A DNA stretch of 64,000 bases from Streptomyces liliifuscus (GCF_016598615.1 NZ_CP066831.1:9424001-9488000), one strand, 5' to 3'. Numbered from the stretch's first letter, positions 47,731-56,628 are shown. Program-made: numbers and translations. Notes: generated from the letters alone by a model not told the origin.

Positions 47731-48069
47731 ATGATCCGCTCGAACCGCACCCGCCGCGCCATCATCAAGGCCCGCAGCATCGCCACCCGCGCAGCCGCCC
47801 GCATCGCCCGACGCGGCACGGCGACCATCGCCTCCCACTGCCTCGCCGTCGGCCTCACACGGGCCGAAGCCAGCAGCGTCGCGGGCAGCCTGCGGGACAA
47901 GACCGAGAAGGCCGGAGTCGTCGGCGTCACGGGTCGCGCGTTCCGGAAGGGCGCCGCCCGCCCCTGCACCCGCTACACGGCGCGTGAAGTCGCCGCGCTC
48001 GTCGCCCTGTACCGCCCGAGGAAGCCCGCCTACAAGCTCGCCGCCGCGAAGCTCGCGCTGGCCGCGTAA
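47731..48069 (+). CDS. Basic DNA-binding-like protein (112 aa)
   Basis: ATG 47731 follows AAGGGGG by 7 bases, better than the upstream in-frame starts. The protein is strongly basic (RSNRTRRAIIKARSIATRAA, KPAYKLAAAKLALAA) with a helical core resembling a helix-turn-helix (LTRAEASSVAGSLRDKTEKA). Probably nucleic-acid binding. Confidence 0.65.
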   Translation: MIRSNRTRRAIIKARSIATRAAARIARRGTATIASHCLAVGLTRAEASSVAGSLRDKTEKAGVVGVTGRAFRKGAARPCTRYTAREVAALVALYRPRKPAYKLAAAKLALAA

Positions 48070-48080
48070 GGAGATCCGTC

Positions 48081-48254
48081 ATGCCCAACCCCAACGACTG
48101 GGACGACACCCTCCCTGACGACGAACCCGACCACTGCCCCGAATGCGGCAGCATCACCTTCGACTTCGACCCCAACAGCGACGACGGCATCAGCATCGGC
48201 CCCGCCTGGCTGTGCACCGGCTGCAAATGGGGCACACGCAGCGCCTACACCTGA
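48081..48254 (+). CDS. Zinc-ribbon protein (57 aa)
   Basis: ATG 48081 follows AAGGAG. CPECGSITFDF and LCTGCKWGTR provide a four-Cys ribbon in an acidic protein. Confidence 0.62.
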   Translation: MPNPNDWDDTLPDDEPDHCPECGSITFDFDPNSDDGISIGPAWLCTGCKWGTRSAYT

Positions 48255-48290
48255 CCCGCCGCACGCGTGGCGGGAGGACCGCCGTCATGA

Positions 48291-48392
48291 CTGCCCGCCC
48301 GCCACCTCTCGGCCGCCCACAATCCGGGGCTTGTCGTCGGATGGGGCGACCTGCCCGGACTCAACTGGAAGGAGCCACATGCCGAACTCTGA
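48291..48392 (+). pseudogene. Possible frameshifted small gene
   Basis: The frame ending at TGA 48390-48392 encodes LSAAHNPGLVVGWGDLPGLN with good codon use but no ATG or GTG. An ATG at 48287 with GGGAGGA upstream is one base out of frame, around the repeat GCCCGCCCGCC. This is either a frameshift in a real 33-codon gene or chance. Confidence 0.25.
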
Positions 48393-48699
48393 ACTGCCGC
48401 AGGTGCGCGACCTCGCAACCCAGCTCATCCGCAACGCCATCAAGGAGATCGACCCCGAAGTCGCCTGTGACCACGTCGTTGCCACCCTGGGCGCGGAGGT
48501 GGATGTCGACGCGCTCGCCTTCGGCTCCGAGGCGGCCGTCCGCAAGGCGCAGATCGACATCTCGTGGGATGGCGACAGCGATGCCGACGCCTCCCGCCTC
48601 GCCCGCGTCGAGCGGCTGGTGGAGGACGCTCGCGACAAGGGCAACGCGTCCGTCGACATCTTCGCGCTGCTCGATGCTCTCGGACTGGGGGATTCGTGA
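48379..48699 (+). CDS. Hypothetical protein (106 aa)
   Basis: ATG 48379 follows GGAAGGAG. A mostly helical acidic protein (PQVRDLATQLIRNAIKEIDP, FGSEAAVRKAQIDISWDGDS). Ends in a GTGA overlap. No family recognised. Confidence 0.6.
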   Translation: MPNSELPQVRDLATQLIRNAIKEIDPEVACDHVVATLGAEVDVDALAFGSEAAVRKAQIDISWDGDSDADASRLARVERLVEDARDKGNASVDIFALLDALGLGDS

Positions 48700-49115
48700 C
48701 GACCGTAGCGATCCGCGCCCATCTAGCCGCCCGGGGCATCGACTTCGAGCCGCCCTACGGCTGCTCCTGGTGCGGCGACGAACAGCACCATCACGGCAGC
48801 CAGTGGGCTCCCATCGTCGGCATGCACCAGTGGATGGAGCCCAGCTCGGCGAAGATCCTGGAACGGATGCGGCGCCGCCGGGCCAACCGCCTCAATGCCG
48901 GGCCGACGCTGTACCACGCCACCACAGGATGGGCCGCCGACCAGACTGGCGAGAGCGGCGAACCGTACTGCGCCGATTGCAAGACCGACGGATGCCGCCA
49001 GTGGATGCGAACCCAAACCCGCCTCGACAGGCGGCGCATGGAACTCGACGGCATCAACCCGAAGCGCTGCAGCATGAAGGCGGGATCGGGCTGGGGAGAA
49101 GAGGCGCCGTGGTAG
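48696..49115 (+). CDS. Cys/His-rich hypothetical protein (139 aa)
   Basis: GTG 48696. YGCSWCGDEQHHHGSQW (about 22-38) and EPYCADCKTDGCRQW (about 91-105) hold paired Cys residues, probably binding two zinc ions. The C terminus is basic. Function unknown. Confidence 0.62.
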   Translation: MTTVAIRAHLAARGIDFEPPYGCSWCGDEQHHHGSQWAPIVGMHQWMEPSSAKILERMRRRRANRLNAGPTLYHATTGWAADQTGESGEPYCADCKTDGCRQWMRTQTRLDRRRMELDGINPKRCSMKAGSGWGEEAPW

Positions 49116-49258
49116 CCGCAAGTCGCACACAGTCCGCTACCGCCCCGGCTGTCGACGTGCCGGAGCCGCTCGCCGAACCCCGGGCGCACGACTGGGACGA
49201 GACACCAGCCGAAGCCGCCCGCTACGACCGTTACCACTTCGACCGAGACGAGGACTGA
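49109..49258 (+). CDS. Small hypothetical protein (49 aa)
   Basis: GTG 49109, overlapping the previous gene's end by 7 bases. An acidic, mostly disordered-looking peptide (EPLAEPRAHDWDETPAEAAR) ending in YHFDRDED. Confidence 0.45.
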   Translation: MVAASRTQSATAPAVDVPEPLAEPRAHDWDETPAEAARYDRYHFDRDED

Positions 49259-49264
49259 CCAACC

Positions 49265-49501
49265 GTGAGCCACCCGCTTTCCGTCGGCGCCCGTGTCCGG
49301 CACTACGGCCAGCAGTGGTCTGCCGCCCGCATCGGGACGGCTACCGTCCGCGAGGTGAAGGGACCCTGGCCCGACGGCTCATACGAGTATCGGGTTACCG
49401 CAGGCGAGGACTTCTCTCGCCGCACCGGACCCGACAATCCCGAGACCAGGGAGACGTGGTGGTCCTCAAGCGCCACGATCCCCGTCGGCGCCGCGCCGTG
49501 A
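49265..49501 (+). CDS. Small SH3-like protein (78 aa)
   Basis: GTG 49265. SVGARVRHYGQQWSAARIGT then SYEYRVTAGEDFSRRTGPD has the alternating strands of a small barrel, similar in type to the protein at 39048. Overlaps the next gene by GTGA. Confidence 0.58.
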   Translation: MSHPLSVGARVRHYGQQWSAARIGTATVREVKGPWPDGSYEYRVTAGEDFSRRTGPDNPETRETWWSSSATIPVGAAP

Positions 49502-49722
49502 CCGCGCCCGCCCCGACGGTGGCCGACGAGTACCCGATCAAGAACGTCCGCTTCGTCAACGGCCGCACCCACCACCGCACCCGCCGGCCCGACGACGAAC
49601 GGTGGTGGGACCTGCTCCACGCCGCCTGTGGGAAAAGCGGATACCTCGCCGACGGATACAGCCTCGGGAACATCGCCGACTGCCGGGGATGCGCGAAGGC
49701 CGTTGCAGCGCAGACGTCGTGA
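49498..49722 (+). CDS. Small Cys/Trp protein (74 aa)
   Basis: GTG 49498. FVNGRTHHRTRRPDDERWWD then ACGKSGYLADGYSLGNIADC and RGC give a four-ligand zinc candidate. Ends before a strong terminator. Confidence 0.58.
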   Translation: MTAPAPTVADEYPIKNVRFVNGRTHHRTRRPDDERWWDLLHAACGKSGYLADGYSLGNIADCRGCAKAVAAQTS

Positions 49723-49732
49723 CCGCGAACCA

Positions 49733-49767
49733 TGATGGCCCGCCCCGGCGTTCGGGGCGGGCCATCA
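49733..49767. terminator. Perfect 15-bp bidirectional terminator
   Basis: TGATGGCCCGCCCCG (49733-49747) pairs with CGGGGCGGGCCATCA (49753-49767) around a 5-base loop, between convergent genes ending at 49722 (+) and 49781 (-). Confidence 0.75.
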
Positions 49768-49780
49768 GCGTGCTCGGCAC

Positions 49781-50269
49781 CTACGACGAGTACTCGTCCG
49801 TCTGCATCGTCATCGACAGCGTTGCCGGGCCGAGCAGCAGCGTCGCCGCGTATCCGGCGCAGGCCGAGTCGCCCAGCGTGGTGTCGGTGCTGCCCTTGCA
49901 CTCTGCCGCCACATAGGCCTCGGACGCGGCCTCCACGCCATCGATGTGCTTCATCGACCGCGGGTAGAGCGCTTCCGCCCCGGCTTCCTCGATGGCCGTC
50001 TCGACGTCGTACACCACCTCAGTGAGCTGGGTGATGTGATCGACGCACCCAGGCGATCCGACCTCCGTGCAGACGCCTGGCTCGCCCTTGTCGCCCGCGG
50101 CGTCCAGCTTGGGCCCCCACTTGTCCGACAGCTTCACCGGCGCTGTCGAGGTGGTTTCGGCGGCGGCTTCCGGATTGGCCTTCGGCTCGGTCTTGTCGTC
50201 GCCACTCCCCTCGGAGCAGCCGGCCAGCAGTAGTCCGGCCGCGATGATCCCCACGATGTGTCGCCTCAT
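49781..50269 (-). CDS. Predicted lipoprotein (possible exclusion factor)
   Basis: A 162-residue protein from ATG 50269 after GGGGG. A lipoprotein signal (MRRHIVGIIAAGLLLAGCSE) gives lipidated Cys18. The mature part is acidic with an Ala/Thr linker, paired Cys residues (GVCTEVGSPGC, AAECKG, DSACAG) and no enzymatic motif. It would sit on the outer face of the membrane. It is minus-strand between terminators, as expected for a gene expressed by the prophage in the lysogen; superinfection or surface exclusion is a guess. Confidence 0.75.
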   Translation of the reverse strand: MRRHIVGIIAAGLLLAGCSEGSGDDKTEPKANPEAAAETTSTAPVKLSDKWGPKLDAAGDKGEPGVCTEVGSPGCVDHITQLTEVVYDVETAIEEAGAEALYPRSMKHIDGVEAASEAYVAAECKGSTDTTLGDSACAGYAATLLLGPATLSMTMQTDEYSS

Positions 50270-50285
50270 GACGTACCCCCCTTGC

Positions 50286-50639
50286 TCAGTGAAGGAAAGG
50301 TAGAGCACGGGCGATTGGGGCGAAAGCGATACCGGTCAGCGAGCGGTCGCGCCGCGGCTCGTTGAGGCGCCCCTCGACGATGATGCGGTGACCGCAGGGT
50401 GTCCAGACGACGGTCGACTCGTCGCCCTCTGCGGGCACAGTGATCGCGAAGCTGGTCGCGTTCCAATCGGCGGGGATGGTGAAGCTCTGGCCGCCCTGGA
50501 CGCCGAAGCGCGTTCCGTTCGGGTCGGGGCAAAGCGGGCAGAGGCGCGCCAGCATGTAGCCCGTTGCCTTGCCTGCCGCATCCCACGTCTCGCGGCTCCA
50601 TACGACATGTGCAGTGTCGTTGCTCACGCAGGGCAGCAT
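50286..50639 (-). CDS. Hypothetical protein (117 aa)
   Basis: ATG 50639 follows AGGTGAG. CPLCPDPNGTRFGVQGGQSF and TVVWTPCGHRIIVEGRLNE suggest a small zinc-binding strand domain. It starts two bases before the upstream gene's stop. Longer in-frame starts lack a ribosome site. Confidence 0.6.
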   Translation of the reverse strand: MLPCVSNDTAHVVWSRETWDAAGKATGYMLARLCPLCPDPNGTRFGVQGGQSFTIPADWNATSFAITVPAEGDESTVVWTPCGHRIIVEGRLNEPRRDRSLTGIAFAPIARALPFLH

Positions 50640-50640
50640 C

Positions 50641-50829
50641 TCACCTGCCGCGTGATCGCCGCGTGCGTGCACCCTTGCGTGCCATCCGGGACCGTCCGGT
50701 GAAGTAGCGTCCGCCGTTACTGATGCGGGCTGCCTTCTCCTTGCTCGCGCCCTTGCGTCGCAGTGCGCGGTACGCGCGGAAGCGGCTGCGGTAGACGAAG
50801 CCTGCGCGTCCGCCTCGGTCGCTGACCAT
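50641..50829 (-). CDS. DUF7218-like small basic protein
   Basis: A 62-residue protein from ATG 50829 after GGGAGGT. YRALRRKGASKEKAARISNG is the conserved motif of a small actinobacterial and phage family (KGxSKExAARIxN, DUF7218 as I recall). The C terminus is very basic. Function unknown. Confidence 0.68.
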   Translation of the reverse strand: MVSDRGGRAGFVYRSRFRAYRALRRKGASKEKAARISNGGRYFTGRSRMARKGARTRRSRGR

Positions 50830-50980
50830 GAGCACCTCCCGATGTCGATCGCCTTCCATGGTGCGCCTGCGATGAGGGTTGCGGTAGGGGAGTTGATGCC
50901 CAAAGTCAATCCATAGCCTACGATTCAAAGGTGATGGTGATGTAATCCTGAAGAATCGATGGGCTTGGGGAGGGTGAGGT

Positions 50981-51586
50981 ATGGCAGGCGGACCCAACCC
51001 GTACAAGCGGAAGAACCCAGCCGAGCAAGCCGAGAAGGCGCAGATCGTCTTCGATCTCAAACTCGACGGCCACAGCTTCCGCGCCATCGAAGCGATCACC
51101 GCCGCACCCGACGGGCCCACCGGCGGGGAGCGCATCCCCTGGACCACGGCACGCGACATGTTGCGCGAAGAGTGCGCCCAGCGGGTCGACCCGAAGGTGG
51201 ACGCCTACCGGGCCCTGCACCTCGAACGCCTCGAAGCCGAACTCCTCCGCCTCGACGAACTGGAGGTCCGCGCCCGGCAAGTCCTCGACCGCCACCACAT
51301 CACCGTCAACAACGGCCGCGTCATCACCATCGGCGACGAACCCCTCCTCGACGACGGTCCCGTCCTGCAAGCCATCGACCGCCTCGTCAAAATCGAAGAC
51401 GCACGCCGGAAGAACGGCACCGAGCAACGCCGACTCCTCGGCCTCGACGCGCCAACGAAGTCTGAGCTAACCGTCACCGAGACCACCCAGCAGGACATCG
51501 CGCTGCAAGAGATGGTCGCCGAGATGCGGGCCAAGAACGCCAACACCGCCGACACCCTGCGCGCGGAGCGGGAGCAAGGCACGTGA
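50981..51586 (+). CDS. Terminase small subunit-like protein
   Basis: A 201-residue protein from ATG 50981. An N-terminal helix-turn-helix-like region (GHSFRAIEAITA, WTTARDMLREECAQR) precedes a coiled-coil helix (YRALHLERLEAELLRLDELE), then a linker. This fits small terminase subunits that bind the packaging site. It opens the virion operon and overlaps the large terminase gene by GTGA. The 150-base gap upstream is AT-rich and should hold the late promoter. Confidence 0.75.
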   Translation: MAGGPNPYKRKNPAEQAEKAQIVFDLKLDGHSFRAIEAITAAPDGPTGGERIPWTTARDMLREECAQRVDPKVDAYRALHLERLEAELLRLDELEVRARQVLDRHHITVNNGRVITIGDEPLLDDGPVLQAIDRLVKIEDARRKNGTEQRRLLGLDAPTKSELTVTETTQQDIALQEMVAEMRAKNANTADTLRAEREQGT

Positions 51587-53181
51587 CCACCGCCGTCGGC
51601 CGACCGCGCACCGTCGACCCCTACGAGCCGACCGCAAACGCCGAGACATTCGACTTCGTGGGCTGGGTCGCGAACATCGACGCCCGACTCCTCGACGGCA
51701 GCCCCGAATACAGCGAAGCCCGCATCGAGGCCACCAAGTACGACCCGCTGCTCTTCGCCGTCCTCTACTGCCTGCACCACCTGCGCGACCCCGAAGGCAA
51801 CGTCTCCTTCGCCGACGCCCACCTGGAGTGGGTGCGACTGGCCCGCCAGTGGGCCATCCCACCCGCGTCGCCGATGGAGCAGCGGGACGCCTTTCTCGCA
51901 CCACGAGACACCGGCAAGTCGACATGGACGCTGTTCATCCTGCCGCTATGGGCGGCGGCGCACGGGCACGTCAAGTTCGCCGCGGTCTTCGCCGACTCCG
52001 GCCCGCAAGCAGAAATGCACCTCGGAACGTTCCGCAAGGAAGTCGACGAGAACGCCGCGCTGCGCCGCGACTTCCCCAAGCTGTGCACCGCGGGCCGACG
52101 GCCGTCTGGCACGGCAGAGTCCGACGCCAAGCACATGGTCATCCGCGGCAACGGCTTCATCTTCGCCGCCAAGGGCATCGACGCATCCAGCCTCGGCATG
52201 AAGGTCGGCCAACTGCGGCCCGACCTCCTACTGCTCGACGACGTGGAGCCGGACGAGAGCAGCTACAGCGCCTATCAGGCCGACAAGCGCCTGAAGACCG
52301 TCACGGACGCAATCCTTCCGTTGAACATCTACGCCCGCGTCGTCCTCTCGGGGACGGTAACGATGCCGGGGAGTGTCACCCACCAGCTCGTGAAGTGGGG
52401 CAAGGGCGAGGTCAGCGAGGCGAACGCGTGGGTGGGGGAGCAGCAGTTCCGCGTCCACCACCACCTGCCGATCGTCCGCGACGACTACGGCAACGAGCGA
52501 TCCATGTGGCCATCGAAGTGGCCCCTCTCCTACCTCAAGCAGATCGAGCACACCCGCAGCTACCGCAAGAACTACCTCAACGACCCGATGGCCGCCGACG
52601 GCGCCTACTGGTCGGAAGACGACTTCACCCACGGGTCGTTCCCAACCGCCCGCACCTACCTGTCGGTCGACGGCGCTGTCACCACAAAGAAGACCTCGGA
52701 CTTCACCGGCTTGTCTGTCGTCGGCTGGGCGCCGGCGCGGCCAGGCGGTGACGGCGAGCGCCCTATGCCGGCCCGCTGCCTGGTGAAGTTCGCGCAGGCC
52801 GTCAAGCTCAAGGGCAACGCCCTGCGGTCCCGCGTCCTCCAAGTCCTTGAGAGCTTCCCCGAGATCGGCGCGATCCTCGTCGAGTCGAACCAGGGCGGCG
52901 ACCTGTGGCTTGAGGTCTTCCACGACCTGCCCGTCAAGGTCGTCACCTTCAGCAACGCCGACAAGAAGGAGACCCGCGCGGAGCGGCTCCTCAACCTGTA
53001 CCAGTTGATCCCCACCCGGGTGATGCATGCCGAGCCGCTCCCCGCGCTCGAAGAGCAGATGGTCGCCTTCCCGAAAGCCCCGAACGATGACCTCGTGGAC
53101 ACCGTCGGCAATGCCGTCCTGCGGTTCCTGAAGCCCCCCGCCCGACCGAAGGCCGCGGTGCGGTCTGTGAGCCCGAGGTGA
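51583..53181 (+). CDS. terL: Terminase large subunit
   Basis: A 532-residue packaging motor. The ATPase has Walker A PRDTGKST (107-114) and Walker B LLLLDD (215-220). The nuclease domain shows Asp363 in SVDGAV, VESNQGGD (about 431-438) and NDDLVD (501-506). The enzyme cuts concatemeric DNA and drives it into the capsid through the portal encoded next. GTG start in overlap with the small subunit. Confidence 0.93.
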   Translation: MTTAVGRPRTVDPYEPTANAETFDFVGWVANIDARLLDGSPEYSEARIEATKYDPLLFAVLYCLHHLRDPEGNVSFADAHLEWVRLARQWAIPPASPMEQRDAFLAPRDTGKSTWTLFILPLWAAAHGHVKFAAVFADSGPQAEMHLGTFRKEVDENAALRRDFPKLCTAGRRPSGTAESDAKHMVIRGNGFIFAAKGIDASSLGMKVGQLRPDLLLLDDVEPDESSYSAYQADKRLKTVTDAILPLNIYARVVLSGTVTMPGSVTHQLVKWGKGEVSEANAWVGEQQFRVHHHLPIVRDDYGNERSMWPSKWPLSYLKQIEHTRSYRKNYLNDPMAADGAYWSEDDFTHGSFPTARTYLSVDGAVTTKKTSDFTGLSVVGWAPARPGGDGERPMPARCLVKFAQAVKLKGNALRSRVLQVLESFPEIGAILVESNQGGDLWLEVFHDLPVKVVTFSNADKKETRAERLLNLYQLIPTRVMHAEPLPALEEQMVAFPKAPNDDLVDTVGNAVLRFLKPPARPKAAVRSVSPR

Positions 53182-53188
53182 CTGCCTG

Positions 53189-54709
53189 ATGGCCGGGACC
53201 GACGACCTCAAGTACGCCTACGCCGAACTGTGCGAGCACCGTCCCGGGTATGCGAAGGCGGAGGCGTACTACGACGGCGACGTCGACGAGATCTACGCGT
53301 CGGACAAGGTCGCCAAGATGCTCGCGAAGTCCCATCTCAACGACCTGGATGAGGTGAATTTCGCCCGCATCCCAGTCGACGCGGTCGCCAACCGGCTGCA
53401 CGTCACTGCCATCACCACCGACAGCGAGGCGGCAGACGAGGAGATCAGCAACCTCGTCCTACGCAACGAACTCGACGAGGAAGGCCCGGCACTCCAGCGC
53501 AGGGGCTGCTCCCAGGGCGACGTCTACCTGATGGTGTGGCCGGAGACCGACGAGGCCGGGGACATGCTCGGCGTGAACATGTTCGTCAACTCTGCGGCGA
53601 CCGTGCGCGTGATCTACGACGAGGAGAATCCGCTCCGCAAGAAGCTCGCCATCAAGTCGTGGACATTCGGCTCCGGGAAGGAGCTCGTGATCCGCGCCGA
53701 CCTCTGGTACGCGGACCGCATCGAGCGCTGGCTGTGGGCGGGCAAGCACTCCGGCAAGCAGGACAAGTGGGAGCCGTGGGCCGGAGACGGGCAGGAATGG
53801 AAGCTCGACAACCCCTATGGCGAGGTCCCGTTCTTCCACTTCAGGACGAGCAGGCCCTATGGCCGGCCAGTCCACTACGCCGCCTACGGCGCCCAGTCCC
53901 TCATCAACAAGCTGATCGTCAGCCATGCGGCGACCGTCGACTTCCAGTCGCTGCCTCAGCGGTACGGCCTCATCGACCCGACCGTCGACCAGTCGGGCAT
54001 GCAGTCGGACTTCGACCCCGACTTCCCCGAGGATGCGGCAGGCGACCCCGAGGGCCCGCTGAATCCGTCGCAGCTGCGGAACGACCCGGGCGAGCTGTGG
54101 ATGCTGCAAGGCCTCAAAGGGGTCGGCCAGTTCGAGGCCGCCAACCCGGAGGTCTATCTCAAGCCTCTCGACCGCTACATCAAGGCCATGTCGCAGGTCA
54201 CCGGGGTGCCGTTCACTCTGTTCGACTCGACGGGGGATGCGATCTCTGGGGAGGCGCGGCAGGAGGCGAAAGCAGAACTCACGGCGATGGTGGAAGCCAT
54301 TCAGCGGTCCTTCGGTGGCACTTGGGCCGCGGCCTACACGTTCGCGCTGGGGATCCTCGGCTTCGACGACGTCACCGTAAAGATCCATTGGAAGCCTGCC
54401 GACCAGGTCACCTCCGCCGAGGGCTGGGCCACCATCGAAGCGAAGATCCGCAACGGGGTGCCGCGTGAACAGGCGCTCGTGGAAGCCGGATACCCGCCGG
54501 AGATCGTCAAGGCGTGGCTGGCCAACCTCGACGACGACGCCGAACTCCAGCGTCGCGTCGAACTGCTCGCCGCTCTCGGTGACGCCATTCAGAAGCTCGG
54601 CTCCGGCGTCGCCCTGGGCGCAGTCACTGGGCAGCAGGTAGCCACCATTCTCGACGGCGTCATGGCCGCCGCGGAGCATGCCGACCGGGAGGTGACGGCC
54701 GGTGCCTAG
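53189..54709 (+). CDS. Portal protein
   Basis: A 506-residue protein of the SPP1 gp6-like portal type: EAYYDGDVDEIYASDKVAK near the start, NFARIPVDAVANRLHV, a central stem region (SLINKLIVSHAATVDFQSLP), GVPFTLFDSTGDAISGEAR and a helical C terminus. It forms the dodecameric DNA channel. Eight bases lie between it and terL; its end overlaps the MuF-like gene by 8 bases. Confidence 0.9.
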   Translation: MAGTDDLKYAYAELCEHRPGYAKAEAYYDGDVDEIYASDKVAKMLAKSHLNDLDEVNFARIPVDAVANRLHVTAITTDSEAADEEISNLVLRNELDEEGPALQRRGCSQGDVYLMVWPETDEAGDMLGVNMFVNSAATVRVIYDEENPLRKKLAIKSWTFGSGKELVIRADLWYADRIERWLWAGKHSGKQDKWEPWAGDGQEWKLDNPYGEVPFFHFRTSRPYGRPVHYAAYGAQSLINKLIVSHAATVDFQSLPQRYGLIDPTVDQSGMQSDFDPDFPEDAAGDPEGPLNPSQLRNDPGELWMLQGLKGVGQFEAANPEVYLKPLDRYIKAMSQVTGVPFTLFDSTGDAISGEARQEAKAELTAMVEAIQRSFGGTWAAAYTFALGILGFDDVTVKIHWKPADQVTSAEGWATIEAKIRNGVPREQALVEAGYPPEIVKAWLANLDDDAELQRRVELLAALGDAIQKLGSGVALGAVTGQQVATILDGVMAAAEHADREVTAGA

Positions 54710-55748
54710 CCGCGACGGGAACGTCATCCGCCTCATCCAGGGGCCGCACACCGAGGCCGTCCAGGCCATCGAGGACGAGACCATCGATGCGGCAGTGGGC
54801 GGGCTGGACGCCGAGTTCACCAAAGCCTCCCAGGAGACGGTCACGCTGTGGGTGCAGTTGTTCGGCAGCCCGCGCGCGAACGCCGGGGACGACAGACTGC
54901 TTACCCGGGTCCTGGCCGCAATCCGTGAGGCCATCGACCGGCTCTTCAAGGGTCTCGGCTTCCGCGCCCGCACTGCGCTGGAGAGAGCCCTGAAGCCTGC
55001 CGCAGCCCTGGGGGTGTCACAGGGGGCGCAGGTGCTCACCCTCCTGACGGGTCGTCCTGCTCCCCGGCGCAGCCCTCACCTGCCCTGGGCCCTGCGGCGC
55101 GTGGCCAACAGCCTGCCTGGCCTTGCCGAAGAGCAGCGGCGCAGCGCCCTCTCCCTCCTGAAGCCTGCACTCGTGCGGCGTCTCGGCCTCACCGGCGCTC
55201 TCGCCGCCATCGGCAGGGCTCGCGGCGTTGTCGGCCGCCTCAAGGCCACGCTGTCCCAGACGGTCAACGAGGCCGTCAACGAGGGAATCGCCGAGCAGAT
55301 CCGCCAAGCCGGGGCGAGGAAGGTCTGGATCTCGGAGCGGGATGCGTGCACCGCATGCCTTGCTTACGCGGGCCTCGTCGTGGACGAGAACGCCGATTTC
55401 CCGGGCGGCCTGAACTGGGACCCCGGCCAGCGCGGCAGGACCGACCCGATCGCGACACCCCCGCGCCACCCCCATTGCCGGTGTCGCATCGCCGCCTGGG
55501 ATGACGACTGGGCCGTGCCGGGTATTCCGTCGATGCCCGAGGTGCTGCAACGCGAGGCGCGCCGCTCCGTGGCCCGCGGCTGGTCGCTGCCCTCGGAGTC
55601 CAATGCCGCCCGCATCCGTGCTGCTCGGGAACTGATCCGCACCGGCCCCCGTCTGCCCAAATCCGTCGTCGAGTTCGCCTCTGATGCCGTGCGCGCCGGG
55701 CGATTTGAGAACCGCACCTTTCCCGCAACCGGCCCCGGTGCGGGATGA
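54702..55748 (+). CDS. MuF-like minor head protein
   Basis: A 348-residue protein from GTG 54702. The diagnostic segment is SERDACTACLAYAG (about 209-222) with PPRHPHCRCRIAAW (about 252-265), the Cys/His signature of phage Mu gpF-like minor head proteins. A basic, helical N-terminal part binds the portal in related phages. Minor capsid component, packaged or attached at the portal vertex. Confidence 0.82.
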   Translation: MPSRDGNVIRLIQGPHTEAVQAIEDETIDAAVGGLDAEFTKASQETVTLWVQLFGSPRANAGDDRLLTRVLAAIREAIDRLFKGLGFRARTALERALKPAAALGVSQGAQVLTLLTGRPAPRRSPHLPWALRRVANSLPGLAEEQRRSALSLLKPALVRRLGLTGALAAIGRARGVVGRLKATLSQTVNEAVNEGIAEQIRQAGARKVWISERDACTACLAYAGLVVDENADFPGGLNWDPGQRGRTDPIATPPRHPHCRCRIAAWDDDWAVPGIPSMPEVLQREARRSVARGWSLPSESNAARIRAARELIRTGPRLPKSVVEFASDAVRAGRFENRTFPATGPGAG

Positions 55749-55762
55749 ACAAGGAGATCCAC

Positions 55763-56542
55763 ATGGCACCCAAGACCCTCGCCCGATCCCGCATCCACCA
55801 GCCCGGATGGGCGCACCCCGCCTGGTACGGCGCCGGCACCTTCAGCCCCGTCTTCTACGCCGACGGCGACCCGGTCGCGGAGCCCGATGACGTCCCTGAG
55901 GGCGAGCCGGAACCTCAGGCCGAGCCGGAGGATGACTGGACGCCTCCGACCCGCGAGGAGTGGGAGGCGCACCAGGCGAAGCTGAAGACGGCATCGGGTG
56001 AGGCGGCTGCGCGCCGCAAGTTCCTGCGTGCCAACGGCATCGACCCCAAGACCGGTAACAAGCTCAACCCGGACCCGGAGCCTGATACGGAGCCTGCGGC
56101 AGACCCCAAGGACACGCAGCCCCAGGGTCCGTCGCCGGCCGAAGTGAAGCGGCAGGTCGAACGCGCCGTCGCCGAGGCCAAGGTCGAAGGACTGCGCGCC
56201 GCCAAGGAGATGGTCTCCAACGTCAACTCCGTCCTTGAGGAACTGGGTTGGAACGGCCAGCGCCTTGGGCTCGTCATGCAGCTCGCCAACCTCGACGGCC
56301 TGGACTCGGACGACAAGGAAGGCATCTTGGAGGAGTTCGACCGCGTGAAGGGGATCTTCCCGGAGGGATTCACGCCGCTCAAGCGCACCCGCAACCCCGC
56401 CAATCCGTCCAATGGGGCTGGTGGTTCTGGCCAGAATGGTGTAACCCCGGCTAAGATCGACGCAGCCGACAAGAAGCCGCCGGCCCCCGAACCCAAGGAC
56501 TGGGTGGAGAAGCTGGCCCGGCAGGCAACTCGCGGCGCGTAG
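55763..56542 (+). CDS. Scaffolding protein
   Basis: A 259-residue protein. ATG 55763 is chosen because AAGGAG lies 7 bases upstream; ATG 55745 overlaps the MuF stop. Acidic and Pro-rich N-terminal part, then helices typical of phage scaffolds (KRQVERAVAEAKVEGLRAAK, LEELGWNGQRLGLVMQLAN) and a basic C-terminal helix (WVEKLARQATRGA) that would bind the capsid protein. Placed directly before the major capsid gene. Confidence 0.8.
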   Translation: MAPKTLARSRIHQPGWAHPAWYGAGTFSPVFYADGDPVAEPDDVPEGEPEPQAEPEDDWTPPTREEWEAHQAKLKTASGEAAARRKFLRANGIDPKTGNKLNPDPEPDTEPAADPKDTQPQGPSPAEVKRQVERAVAEAKVEGLRAAKEMVSNVNSVLEELGWNGQRLGLVMQLANLDGLDSDDKEGILEEFDRVKGIFPEGFTPLKRTRNPANPSNGAGGSGQNGVTPAKIDAADKKPPAPEPKDWVEKLARQATRGA

Positions 56543-56545
56543 TAC

Positions 56546-56628
56546 GCCCCAGGTGGGGCACGGCACGACAGGCTTTCGGGTCTGAGCAGGGATGAGCGGG
56601 ACGCTCACAGGTCCGCCCAGGTAGGGCA
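56546..56628. repeat. Two related small hairpins before the capsid gene
   Basis: GCCCCAGGTGGGGCA (56546-56560) and GCCCAGGTAGGGCA (56615-56628) are related hairpins with the same AGGT loop core, in the 133-base leader between scaffold and capsid genes. They may tune capsid expression or transcript processing. Confidence 0.45.
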
